A stretch of DNA of 64,000 bases from assembly GCA_965178125.1 (NCBI GenBank), contig OZ237757.1, positions 930,001-994,000 of the forward strand. The letters run 5' to 3'. Positions 34,977 through 45,963 of this stretch are shown one piece after another. Source of the DNA: Bilabrum cf. latius. Its lineage: Eukaryota; Bigyra: Bicosoecida; Bigyra; Bicosoecida. Every line of letters begins with the position of its first letter. Positions within the stretch are counted from its first letter, which is position 1. Made by a program: the position numbers and the translations under genes. The notes under the pieces were generated by a model. That model did not search any database. It saw nothing but the letters and a program-made list of their open reading frames with translations, and was not told the origin of the DNA.

Positions 34977-37066
34977 ATGCCCCGAAAAGGCAAAACCAAA
35001 GGTGGTGCACAATCTAAGAAGGCGTAGTAGCGCGCCTAGAGAAAAGCGTAGCGACTTCTGAAACAACGACAAGCCAAAGCAGGCGAGGAACCAACGCAAG
35101 ACTAGGCATCCTTTGACCCTAGAGAGCAGCCCGCAACTGGAGATTAGGATGATCTTGGTCATGAACAACATTTCAAACTCTCCTCCACTGATGAGCGAGG
35201 GGTGGACAGCGAATTGGCAGCTCAGGAATAGAAGACTGCGGGTGCTACTGGCACAGAAGATGTGTCTGACGGCGATGAAAGCGGCACGGATGATGACTCT
35301 AAGTACAGTGATAGCGAAGATAGTACTATGAGTGATGAAAGCGATGGAGATGGTCCGCCTCGGGTGGGAACTTGGGCTACCGGTGGCAGTGGGGGAAGGG
35401 GCGGCTAGGCTTCAGAGCAGCAACGGGATCGGGAAATTCGCCTATTTATGTTTGATTTTGGCCACTGTGACCCCAGACGCTGCTCTGCTCACAAGATGCG
35501 ACGCCTTGGATTCATCCGCACTCTCAAGCCAAAGGACCGCTTCTAGGGGATCGTCTTGTCCCCCACTGGAAAGTACGCTGTCTCGAGAGATGACCGGGAG
35601 CAGATCGCCAAGCATGGAATTGCCGTGGTGGACTGCAGCTGGAACAAAACGGACGGTGTTCCGTTCAAGCGCATCGCCGGGACCTCCCGTCTGCTCCCGT
35701 TCATGGTCGCTGCCAACACGATCAACTACGGCAAGCCCATGAAGCTCAAGTGAGGCGTCAGCCAACGACCCGATGGCACTCTTCCAAACCTAACGTTGCA
35801 CTGTCTGCTCGCCGTACGCGCAAATGCTCGCATCATATTGCGTCTCTCTGTTTCCCAAGCTGCAATCCCCCGTCCCGCAGCTGCGTAGAGGCAGTCGCGG
35901 CTGGCCTGGCCGTTTGCGGCTGGCACCGCGAGGCGGCGACTCTGTTGGACCCTTTCTCCTACGGGCCCACCTTCTTGAAACTGAATGCAGACACTCTGCA
36001 GAGGTACTCGGAGTGCAGAGATGCTCGGGAGGTGTTTTTCGCGCAGGCAGAGCTGCTCCACGAGGCTCGCGAGCGGTCTGCCTCGCGCGGGGTGCGCAGC
36101 TCGGCAGCTCTGGCGGAGGGAGCCGGCCGCATGCTGCTGCCCAGCGACAGCATCGGGGAAGAAAGCAGTCAAGCAGGTGCGTCGAGCGGGGCGGCTGGTG
36201 CATCGAGTGGGGCAGGTGCCGACCATGCAGGCGGTGCAGTCGCTGACGAGGACGCCGACTTCGAGGCTGACGAGGCCGCGGGGATGCACGTCGATACAAC
36301 TGGACGGGAGGACGTCACCATCGATGCAGTAGCTGGGGCAGGCCGCGATGATGCCGCAGGGACCTCGCTAGCTGATCCAGTGGACGGTGCGCAGGGGCGA
36401 CCAGCAACGGGCGCTGCATCAGCCCTGACGGCTGAGGGGCTGTCTGCTTGGCACGTGGACGACAGTCGAGCCGAGAAGTTGATCGCAGCAGCGTGGCGCA
36501 ATAGCGGGGACCACCGGCCGGGCGATGGCAGCGCTGATCCTGGATCAGGGCACAGCGCATCACCCCAGACAGGGGCACCACCTGCAGCCCCTAGCCCTGG
36601 CGAGGATACCAGGCAGGCGGCTGGCTCCTATGCGGCCAGCCCTGGTGATGGCCACAAGCCGAGGACTGCACCACCTGCGGCTGCCCCCGTTGACCCCGTC
36701 ATCGCCCCCGCCCCGGTGGGTGCTTTCGCTCTGCAAGTAGCGGAAGCAGGAGCGACTCGCGGAGCATCTACTGGAGCAGCGTCGTCTTGTGACGGGGTAG
36801 AGGAGTCGGCAGCTCTAGACGAGTTCGGAAGAGCACCAAGCGATGCAGAGGGTGCAGCGGCAGAGGCCGAGGGTTCGGCTCTCGGCACCCAGCTAGACCT
36901 CAGTCGATTCGCGGGCATGGCCGGGGCTGCAGCAGGTGGTACTGGCTCGGAAGAAGACGATAGTGGGAGTGACGGGAGTGACCTGGGAGAATCCGATGAC
37001 GAGGAGGAAGCAGGAGTCGCGGGCGAGGGTCTGCGCATGATGGATGAGGCCATATCAGAGGACTAA
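34977..37066 (+). CDS. TSR3: Tsr3, 18S rRNA aminocarboxypropyltransferase
   Basis: Exon 1 (ATG 34977 to 35749) and exon 2 (35881 to TAA 37064-37066) join across a GTGAGG...CCCGCAG intron. Nine TAG codons lie in exon 1; several fall in a basic N-terminal region that reads as Gln/Lys/Arg-rich. The enzyme core is clear: FDFGHCDPRRCSAHKMRRLG, GIVLSPTGKYAVSRDDREQ, GIAVVDCSWNKTDGVPF, RLLPFMVAANTINYGKP and, across the intron, MKLNCVEAVAAGLAVCGW. Tsr3 adds the aminocarboxypropyl group to a hypermodified pseudouridine of 18S rRNA. One TAG sits inside the core (KDRF-x-GIVLSP), a position commonly Gln, Gly or Arg in homologues. The C-terminal 340 residues are acidic, Ala/Gly-rich and much longer than usual. 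Confidence 0.92.
35750..35880 (+). other. Spliceosomal intron of TSR3 (inferred)
   Basis: This 131-nt intron starts GTGAGG and ends CCCCGTCCCGCAG. Its exact removal restores the conserved KLNCVEA motif of Tsr3, which fixes both splice sites with confidence. Confidence 0.88.
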
Positions 37067-37122
37067 GTTCGGGCGATGATAGTTGCAAGTTGGTATCAGC
37101 TGCAGTCATAGGTTCGATATGA

Positions 37123-38946
37123 TCACGATTGAGCCTTGCTGGCCCATGCAGACCCACACGACTGGTCCAGCTGATCCAGCAGGTCGTCCTCGGGCACATC
37201 GAGTGGAACGGCGCGGGAGGCCCACGGTAGCAGCGTGTGCGCCATCCTTGGGTGTGCCATGAGTTCCTCGTGGTTCTCCGGGCATACCACCTGCATGACT
37301 CCCTTGGAGGTGCGCACCCGCATCGATGGAGCAACTTGGGTCTGCAGCAGTCTGGCAGTCACAGATGGTGCTGCAGCAGAGTTCTCATCCTCACGTGACT
37401 AATCCGCGTCACCTTGCTCCCCAGGTGCAGTCTGCTGCTGCATGGAGGTCCACAACGAGTCGAGCCACTCGCGCGCCTGCCCACCGCTGCGAAGGGCGGC
37501 CGGTGTCTGTGCTTGCTGCCTCAGGCGCTCGTGCTCGTCGAGTCCATGCCCGGACACAGCCAAGTGCTCCCTGGCGTGCCTCTCCAGCTAGCTGAGCATG
37601 AAGGTGAGCCTCGTGTGGGAGACCCTGCCCTTGGCCCCGAAGCCTTGGCCGGCTGGCAGCTCAGATGCGCCGGGGCTGCTAAACTCCTCAAAGGCCCACG
37701 CCCCCGTGGCCACCACCGGCAGAGCGTCCAGCAGCACCTGCTCCGATGCCCCTGCCAACGACTCGCTCCCGATCGACGCGATGGCCGCAGCAGCCAGACT
37801 ATGATACGAGGTTTCAAGCCGGTCAGCCCCTCGAGTCCAAGCCAGCGCGATCGGCAGCGGGGGCAGGGCTGACGACGCTGCATTCTGGTCTGATCCACCC
37901 GCGATAGGCGCAACTGCCTGTCCACGAGGCAGGGTGCTGCTGGGATTGCGTCGCAGCAGATCCATTGCTGCTTGCTGCGCGGCCTGGTGCTCCCCACCGT
38001 TGTTGGCCGCACTCGGCACCTCTCCCTGCTCATGCGCGGCCCATGCACCCAGCGCCGCGATCTGGTCGTGCCTTACTGGGAGCAGGAGCACGCCGGCCGA
38101 GACGGGCTGTACTAGCTTCCTCGCGAATGACCTCACGTATCCCGTAGCTGGGATGACCTGGGATGCCGCCAAGGAAGCCGCGTGCAAGCACTGCAGCGCT
38201 GAGACATTCACCCCAGGACCCGCTTGCACGCCGCGACACCCTCGCGCCTCCTCTGCAAAGCGGGCTTCCACGAGTGACCGTGCCTCGAACAGGCTGTGCT
38301 CCATTGGCATGACGTCCTGGGTGGACAGAGCCAGCACCAGACTTCCTTGGGGCTGTCCTTGGGCGGGGTCCGCCTTTGATGGCTTGTCCCGCTTGCACTC
38401 CTGCAGCAGCTGGGCAAGCGGGCCGGGCGCGTGTTCATAGGACCGCTGTACCCAATCAGACCTTTGTCCAGCTGCGGCTGGACCCTGGCTTGAGTGTGCG
38501 AGCACAGCCGTGCTGAATCGGTGCACAGCTCTTGCTACCTCTGGAGAGCGCAGCGGCAGGTGCTGCGCGACTGGGTCACGCCCCGGGTCTGTGCCCTCGA
38601 CTGCTGCCGGTGCAGTTGCACCATCATCAGGGTGGGGCTCCAGCACCAAAATGTGGTCCACACGGGCCGCGCGATGCTGTGGGCTACCAGCCTCCAGCAT
38701 GCGGCTGCCCGGACTGGGACGCTGCGCTGTTGTGCGCTGCACGTGTGACTGCAGATGCCCTTTCGAATCTCCTTCAGATGTCTACCCGTGCGTTGATTGC
38801 GTCTCTATCCACCACGCCCTGGCATCCCCCGCCTGCATGCTCGCCTCATGCGCCCTCGCCTGCGCCGCAGTCCACTGGTAGGCCGATAGCTCAGCCAGCT
38901 GTAGACGGAGCAGCGCAAAATCGTCAAGCGGGTCACCAGATGCCAT
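37123..38946 (-). CDS. Unknown protein, 607 residues
   Basis: A single frame from ATG 38946 to TGA 37123-37125 crosses TAGs at 38782, 37588 and near 37400. Third positions are G/C-rich, which supports translation. The N-terminus is helical (DDFALLRLQLAELSAYQW). The middle has alternating helices and Gly/Ser linkers. The C-terminus has a small conserved-looking block (MRVRTSKGVMQVVCPENHEE) and an acidic end (VPEDDLLDQLDQ). No family was recognised and there are no membrane segments. It is convergent with TSR3 across about 55 bp. Confidence 0.6.
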
Positions 38947-39793
38947 TATCACGCTTATCAGTTTAGAGGGTGAGCTCGAGCACCAGCTGCCTGGCTGTCT
39001 CCAGTCCCGGTGCAGCCGTCCATGCTGCAGCTCGCCTGGTCGTCGCTCGGTTCCTGCAGAGCTCGCCAAAAGGGTCGGCCCGTGGTGCATCGAGACTAGC
39101 ACTCCCGAGTGGATCTCATGAGCAACTAGCAGAACCATTAGAATAAATCCTAACCCTACTATGACCCTTACGTACGAAGACATCACATAATTGCAGTACC
39201 ATGACCAGAAGTTCGGAGCTTGCTCTTCATCCGCTTCCGATCGCGACAGGCATCCACACCGTCGCCCAGCGCGGGCACATCCGGTCTTACAATCGTGATG
39301 CCATCCGGATAAACTGAATATCCCACCAACGTTCTTGGCTGCTCTTCTTGGCTTCCTTTTCTTTCCTGTGGCTGCTGTCTACCTTGACGTTCGGCGTGTG
39401 GCAGTAGTCTTTGCGGTTGCGTGTGAGCTGCTGCTGGCTAATGGCTGTCTCCTTGCACTCTCCATCAATACCCGGTGCGGAATGCCCCGGGAACCTCCTT
39501 GCTGCGGAGTGTTGGCACGTCTAGCTTGAGGACGAATCGGTCTATTTGTAGGGACCGCTGCATACTCGGATATGCGAGGAAACTCGATTTCCTCCAACTC
39601 GTTCATGATGCTATGAATAACTAGTGATGACCTCAACCCGCGCGGCGCGATATTCACTGCCCCCCTGTGCCACACAGTGTGCGAGAAGAACTTCTTGAAG
39701 ATTGGCGCTGCAAAGCCGGAACCATGCAACTTGAGGTGGTTCGTGGCGACGATCGGCCATTTTGCTGCTGCTCATAAAAACTAACGAAATAAA
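38947..39793. other. Divergent intergenic region
   Basis: This 850-bp interval lies between divergent genes. A hydrophobic frame at 39335-39529 (+) has two possible membrane helices but no known motif and weak codon bias, so it is not called. Promoters for both neighbours are expected here. Confidence 0.4.
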
Positions 39794-42253
39794 ATGGAAG
39801 GGTTTATGAGCTCTTTGCAGTCCATTGGTGGCCGAATCGCTGCCCAAGTGTCGGACGCTGTGAATGCAGTCGACTTGGATGGTGTCAGGCGAACCCTCGC
39901 AGACGGCGGAGCGAGCCTCCTTCAGGATGACAAAGATGCAGAAGCCTAGCTACTTGATGATATGAATGTAACATACATCACGCCTCGTGTAATCGCTATG
40001 GGATTTCCATCTACTGCAAGAACAAGACTGCGATCGTCGACAAACGGCAGCTCTGTTGGTAGGATTCTGTCGCGGAGGCACGGTGGGCACTACATGGTTT
40101 GGAACTTATCTGAAGAATCGTACGATGCATCTGTATTCGAGGACAGCGTGATAGAGCACAAGTTTCCGGGATTTCCTGCGCCTCCCCTTGGGCTACTGTA
40201 CCAACTATGCAAACAAATTGAGAACTGGCTGCATGCCGCCCCTGAAAACGTGGCCGTTGTGCATTGCATGACGGGAAGGGGACGTACGGCCTTAACCATA
40301 GCGTGTTCCCTGTCTTGGATGCGAGGCGGTCCGCAGGACGAAGCGGTGGCCGCTGGCAGCCAGTCCAGTGCGCATAGGGGCGTGGTGGTTCCCGCCGACT
40401 CACCTCTGCTTGCCCTGCAGGCTGTGTGCGAGCGGAGGGGGTCGACCTTGGATCGATTGACTCTGCCGTCCCAGCGCAGATACGCTGCCTACTTCGGATG
40501 CGTGCTGGAGGGGCAGCAGCCAGTGCAGGGCACGAGGCGCCTGGAGAGGGTGCTGCTGCACGGGCTGCCCGACCTGACCCTGTCCAAGGAATAGGCCCGA
40601 CTGGGAGGGAAGGAGCTGGGTCTACTAAAAGATATGACTGTTACTAGTTCCAGTGCTGCTGCTCCGCTGAGGCTGGTGCTAGAGTTGTTTCGGGCTGGAA
40701 GCAGCAGGCCGGTGTGGCGATCTTGGCCAGTGACAAAGAAGCAAGACGGAGAAGCGGGGGCGAGCGCTGAGGCTCTTAGCAGTGATTAGCAGAGTGCTCT
40801 GCCGGCAATGGTCAGTCGCAGCGATGGTGTGTGGAAACTGGAGCCGAAGGTGCCTCTGCGAGGAGACCTTCTGCTTCGGGTGAGGCAGCTGGCGGTCCGG
40901 CCGAGAGAGGGGGGCGGCGAGGACGGGGGTGCAGAGAGAGAAGGCGGCTCTGCGTCTCACGAGCGCAGACAAGTCGTCACGCGGGAAACATTGTGTCGAG
41001 CTTCGTTCAACGTAGGCATGGTTGGCGGGGTGAGGGTGCCCGGTGGTGCTGCTGGTGATGGGGATGGGGCGGACGACGGGGGCATCGCTGCGCAGAGCTG
41101 TGTCCTTCGGCTGAGCAAGAGGCAGCTGGATGTGGCATGCGGGGATCCAAGGTGCGAGGATGACATGTATCTGGAGCTGATCTTCGGGCCTGTGCAGCAG
41201 ATGGTGGAGGGAAAGGAGAAGGGGTAGGGGCGGGGGCAGGCCGCCTCAGCGGCTGCAACCGGTGCATCGGTGGCACGGGAGAGCAAGCGCTCTGATTCGG
41301 ACCACGGGACCGCGGTGCGGGCTGATGACGCTGTGCTGCAGCCCTCATCCCCGGTGTGGGCAGAGGTGTCTAGGCGAAAGGCCCAGCGGGAAGCCCGTCG
41401 AAAGAAGGCCCGGGCAAGGTTGGAGGCACGCAAGAGTGCCAAGGCGGCGTGGCACAAGGCACAGCAGCAGCAGCAGCAGCCATCGGACGGGGCGGCGCGG
41501 GGTTCCGGCGAGCGCGAAGTTGGGGTAGGTATCGCGATTGGCGATGACGATGACGACGAAGATGACGATGTGTCTTTGGAACGCGCTTCGGCTGGAACCC
41601 AGTCGCCGCACTCCCGCGAGCCCGTGGAAACAAAGAGTCTTCAGCAGGAGCTGGACGAGCTGGAGGCCCTCGAGAGGGAGCTGGGTATCGGGGTGGACGC
41701 GCCCGATGTGGCGGTGGAGGATGAGCTGGGCCAGTCCGTGGGACAAGAGGACGGTTTGGTGGCCACCGGCTAGGGGGGTCATACGGTTGCTGCTGATCAT
41801 GCTGGTGCTGGTGCTGGTGCTGATCATGCTGGTGCTGGTGCTGGTGCTGATCATGCTGGTGCTGGTGCTGGTGCTGGTGCTGGTGCTGGTGCTGGTGCTG
41901 CAGGGGGCCACATCCCGGAAGTAAGTCCTCTTACGGCAGTAGTTGGCGAAGCTGAAGTTGAATCTGAGCACGGCAGCACCGCTACAGCAGCTGCGGCTCC
42001 AGCAGCAAACCAAGCAGCTGCTGGCAGTGGGCCGAGCACAGAGCAGGAGCGAGACAGCAGTGAGGGCGAGTCAGGTGCACATTTACCGATCAAGCCATCC
42101 ATACCGGAATATCTAGGCGAGGTAGATGGGACTAGTGTAGCTGAAGGCGCGGCGCAAGGCGATGCGACGCACGGTGGTGGCAATACCAGCGGCGGCGATG
42201 GTGAGGACGAGCTGGCCGAGATCGAGGCATTCCTTGACGACATAGAGGGCTGA
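39794..42253 (+). CDS. PTEN-like phosphatase-domain protein
   Basis: The 819-codon frame (ATG 39794, TGA 42251-42253) contains five TAGs. The phosphatase domain shows MNVTYITPRVIAMGFPS, HYMVWNLSEESYD, the P-loop VVHCMTGRGRTALTIACSLS (C-x5-R, about 40260) and LTLPSQRRYAAYFGCVL, in PTEN/tensin order. A C2-like beta region follows (about 40840-41210). The rest is charged and low-complexity, with a Lys/Arg-rich coiled coil and an Ala/Gly/Asp repeat. PTEN-like enzymes remove the 3-phosphate from phosphoinositides. The P-loop lacks the usual Lys pair of PTEN (HCKAGKGR), so lipid specificity is uncertain; a tensin/auxilin-like role is possible. The first TAG precedes LLDDMNVTY at the domain start. 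Confidence 0.8.
41795..41905 (+). repeat. GGTGCT minisatellite in PTEN-like gene
   Basis: Repeats of GGTGCT interrupted by GATCATGCT units encode (GA)n and DHAGAGAGA repeats. The array is in frame with the gene and lies next to a TAG at 41771. Confidence 0.8.
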
Positions 42254-42358
42254 CATGGGGAGCAGACTGTAACGAACGTGCATGTCGTGGAAGTGCATCC
42301 GGATGCAAGGCCTGTTGCGGCGATTCTGGTTTGCCTTGATGGTGGACTGGCGTCCAGT

Positions 42359-42730
42359 TCAATTTGTCGGTGGATTCAGGTACAAGACGGTGCTCGTGGG
42401 CGCTGCAGCCACAGGAACGGCCGCTGGACTGCTTCCGACTGGGTTCACGACCTTAGTGCTCTGCTTGTCAGTGTCCGCGTCCCGCCTCGCCGCTGCCGTG
42501 GCCTCGCACGGTGACTTCTCGTACTCGTCCAGGGTGCCCGGGCAGCAGAGCAGCCGCCCTGCGAACAGTGCACCCCCTGTCAGAGCAGACGTTATGCCGT
42601 ACGACCGTGCTAGAGAGATTGCAATCGCCTTGAGCATATCGTACTCGTCATACCCTTCACCCAGGCCGTGTAACAGGCCATGGACTGCAACGAAGACGGT
42701 GCTGTCACTGTCGCGGATACTGCAACAGCA
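42359..42730 (-). CDS. Unknown small protein, 5' end unresolved
   Basis: On the minus strand a frame ending in TGA 42359-42361 has strong G/C third-position bias over about 110 codons (GYDEYDMLKAIAISLARSYG, then GALFAGRLLCC and a Pro/Ala-rich tail). A plausible 3' splice site (TTGCTGTTGCAG) lies just upstream at about 42722, so the 5' exon may lie further upstream and overlap the 5' region of the plus-strand glycosyltransferase gene. The start codon is not settled; the internal ATG at DMLK is one option. One TAG-free hydrophobic helix is present. The family was not recognised. Confidence 0.4.
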   Translation of the reverse strand, partial: CCCSIRDSDSTVFVAVHGLLHGLGEGYDEYDMLKAIAISLARSYGITSALTGGALFAGRLLCCPGTLDEYEKSPCEATAAARRDADTDKQSTKVVNPVGSSPAAVPVAAAPTSTVLYLNPPTN

Positions 42731-42938
42731 ACGAGCGTTATTATCTACTTCAATACTGTGGTATGACCTTGTTTTGCGCCAACCGATAGGTTGACAATAT
42801 CTCCCCCGCCCAACGAACAAATTTTGTGCCATTTTGCGACCACTGGCGGCCAGTGCCACACGGTGTGGCGAACCAAACGGAACCGAAGCCGGCACCCAAT
42901 CGTCTCTCAATCCTATATCTGGCCAAGGCGAGCAAACC

Positions 42939-44471
42939 ATGAGAAAGGAAGAGGCATCGGTCGCATATTTTATATTTGTAGTGTTCTCCGTGCAAGTTTT
43001 GGCTTCGCAACCGTCTGCACGCCAGCTTGCAACGAACTTATTCGGGCAAACTGCTCCAACGCATATTGTAAACCAAGGGGAAGGGCAGCTAGGCCAGGTT
43101 CCTATTTGGCATGTCTCATCCAAGAACACCAGTGTCAGCTTTGCACTCTGCATTACAGGGGAGGCTGATGTTCCTATCGAAGTCAAAGACGACGCGCTTC
43201 GTGAGAAAATAGAAAAGCACAACAGCCACGTAGCGACGCGGCAAGCATGGAAGTCATTCTCATTTTGGGCAGTTGATCCGATAGCTGCAACTGATCTCCA
43301 TACTCGACACGAACCATTTCTCGATGATGTTCAGTTCGCTGGTACTGGGGCGCGGTGCGTGTACGGCAACCAGATTCAGCCGGACGAGCGATTTACCAAC
43401 GGAGAAATGCACTTGGCCTTTCGATGCGACAAATCTCGAAACGGCGATCTAAGTCCCGAGTTAGGTTGCGACTTTGCGTTTGCCTCAGTAGAGCACCACG
43501 AAAGCGACGTAGTGGCCAGTGGTGCGCTTGAGCTCGCCAAAGGCAAGCTTCTGGTTTCACTCGCCTCCAAGGACGGCCCAAATGCCAAAAGTCTGGAAAA
43601 GGTCATGATCAATAGTGTAGCAGAAGACCTAAGCAGCGTTGAGGACCAGGGGTAGCTCAAGCGACATCCTGAAGTACTTCACAAAGCACTCGAGTCCGGC
43701 AGCACACTCCGCTTAGAGACTTATGCCGGCATGTGCAACCAATTGCGCACTATCCTGTCGTTTGCAAAGTGGGCCAAGGAGCACGGCAAGAAACTAGAGG
43801 TATACTGGACGCGCTCTGCACACTGCCCCACGGACATTGAAGGTCTCCTCCAGCAGCCAGACCCTGGCCTATGGAACGTCACCCTGCACGACAAGAAGGA
43901 CCTTCCAAAAGGAGCGAAGATCGACGTCAAGACAATCTACACAGTATTCGACCGCGGATATGACTTCTTCCCGGAGCCGTTCGGGTTGCTCCGGCCGGCC
44001 CCACGAGTTATCGAGTTCGTGCGCGGTACTCTGCAGCAGATGCAGAAGGATGGAAATGAGCGCTTCCTCGCGATCCACGTGCGACGCACTGACCTGCCAA
44101 ACAAGCTGTACACCAAGGAGGAAGAGTACTTGAAGTGGATCAAGAGGCGGGACCCAGCAGGCTAGCTGAAGGTGCACATCGCCACAGACAACCAAAAGAC
44201 GCAGAAATTCTTCCGCGACAGATTAGGCGCCAGGGCCTTCGTGCTGGAAGATATCAAGAACAAGCCCAGCGGGCGGCACACGTCAGTCGACCACGCGATC
44301 GGGGACATATTCGTGGCTGCCATGTCCTTTGACTTCATGGGCACTACGGGAAGCTCCTTTTCGAGGATGATCATGGGGCTGCGGCAGCACCGGACGAGCA
44401 CCATGAGGACGCTGGAATTTGCAGAATGGGATACTGTCGTGCTGGATGCAGACTCGCGCTTTGATCGGTGA
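42939..44471 (+). CDS. Fucosyltransferase-like (NodZ/O-fucosyltransferase fold) glycosyltransferase, type II membrane protein
   Basis: The 510-codon frame (ATG 42939, TGA 44469-44471) crosses TAG at 43653 and 44163. A single N-terminal hydrophobic segment (SVAYFIFVVFSVQVLA) fits a signal anchor for Golgi or ER. The C-terminal half carries GMCNQLRTILSFAKWAKEHG, the Gly-x-x-Asn-Gln block of fucosyltransferase-type folds, and FLAIHVRRTD, whose Arg residues bind GDP-sugar in this superfamily. The second TAG precedes LKVHIATDNQKTQKFF, a nucleotide-binding-fold strand, so reading through is needed for a whole domain. Donor and acceptor are unknown. The N-terminal third (to about 43650) has no recognised fold. 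Confidence 0.7.
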
Positions 44472-44901
44472 TCTGGTGAATAAGAACCTTCAAGACTTAG
44501 TGCTCATTCATCAACGCTTGAGCGCTCACGCGCATGCCACGCCATCACTATTTCCTACCAGTCCGAAATGACATGCACACTCAAACAAAATCCTACCGTT
44601 CACGACTATAAGTAGCACCCTGCCACCTGTACTGGCAGCCAGAACCAGCTACTGTCCTAAGTCCGCTGCGGGGAGTTAAAACAGTGTTGGGCACATGTCA
44701 GCCTCATTATCATGGAGTGCCCAGTCCAGCAAGGAGGCTCGTAGGCCAAGTCTACGGGAGGGTGTTATTTATCTTCTTCTTGAGAGTTCAACAGGTCGCA
44801 ACCTTTGCCTACCCGATACATAGATAGATAAACGATGGGGTTTCTTGATCTGAGAACAACACAAAGACAAAATTGTCTGTTAGACTGAAAAGGCTACTGC
44901 G
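44472..44901. other. Intergenic region
   Basis: This 430-bp gap lies between two tandem plus-strand genes. No gene, repeat or RNA was recognised. It is A/T-richer than the coding DNA around it but not as extreme as the viral region. Confidence 0.4.
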
Positions 44902-45963
44902 ATGCTTATATTGTTGCTGGGATCGATTCAGCACCAATGTGGAGGTGGGATTTTGTCAAGGCTACTCTTGCTGCAAACTCACCAAGCTACCGGGGCTGTC
45001 GCAGTGTGTATTGCGGTGATTCTTACTCTTTGGTGGCAAGCGTACATGCTTGCTCGCCCAGAGTGCTCGCATCATGATGAGAATCATGCTCATTTGGCGT
45101 AGTCCATCCACTGGCATGCAACGAGCTACCGCCTCAAAACGCCATGCGTCGACGAGAGCCCTGCTCCATGGAACATGATATTGTTCCATATAGTATCATT
45201 GTGCGTTGTTTGTTTGGGGGCTGCAGGGGCAGGGCTGATTTTATTGTCTGGAGTGCTTGATCCGGGAATCGTTGAGGGTGCTATTGAAGGTCGACACATT
45301 GAACCTTCGATCCCAGCCATGCCTACAAGTGAATCCATGCCATTCTCCTCACGGGCGTTGAAGTCATTGCCGCGAAGCAAAGCTATAGATATTTAGAGGT
45401 GCCTCTCGAGTGCATGGAGCGACCAGTCGGGTGCGTCACAATCTGCGGACGCTGTTAGGCAGACTTTTCCGGCTGTGCATGATACAGAAGATGCCCAATG
45501 CTCCCACCAGGGCCCTGTCAAATCCAATGAAGCTTTTGAATCTCGCCGCAAGCTCGCAATGCAGCTGGACTGGGGCAAGGTTCCGTACAACGTGCCTGAG
45601 GCACTCCGCGGCCTCGTGCTGTTCGACCCGTCTCGCCCTGACGTGCTCTTAATCGGGGAATACAAGTTCTGCCGTACCTGCCGCATCTGGAGACCACCGA
45701 GAGCCGCGCACGACACCGGGCTTGATGTGTGCGTGCTTCAGCACGACCACTACTGCACGCTCATTGGCAACTCAGTCGGCCTGTACAACCACCCGATCTT
45801 CGCCGCTGCTGCCGTGTGCTCAACCGCCGGTACTGGTATCGGGGCTGTCCTAATTATCTTGCAAGCAGTATATAGCGCGATGGCCGCAGTGCGAGTCGCA
45901 GGCGGGCCGTCTTTGCTGATGAGTCCTTCCTTGCTGATGTCCCCCCGCTACGGTAATAAATAA
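44902..45963 (+). pseudogene. DHHC-type palmitoyltransferase-like gene, truncated by the viral DNA
   Basis: The frame from ATG 44902 crosses TAG at 45100 and 45394 and ends at TAA 45961-45963, within a few bases of the switch to AT-rich viral DNA. Four hydrophobic segments flank a Cys-rich domain (EYKFCRTCRIWRPPRAAHD, then VCVLQHDHYCTLIGNSVGLY). DHHC enzymes S-palmitoylate proteins at membranes. Here the core reads DHYC, two of the usual zinc-ligand Cys are replaced (HC to HD, NCVG to NSVG), and the region after TM4 is missing. The last residues (SLLMSPSLLMSPRYGNK) come from a short duplication. The gene may have been degenerate before the insertion, or its 3' part may lie beyond the virus. 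The labels pseudogene and truncation are inferences. Confidence 0.6.

Noticed and set aside
39335-39529. Small hydrophobic plus-strand ORF
   Set aside because: Two possible helices but no known motif, poor codon bias and no clear start context.
1-45955. Many long frames on the strand opposite to called genes (for example the plus-strand frame at 13394-14830 and 29975-32257)
   Set aside because: They mirror G/C-rich genes in other frames, have no domains, and lie over genes with clear motifs.
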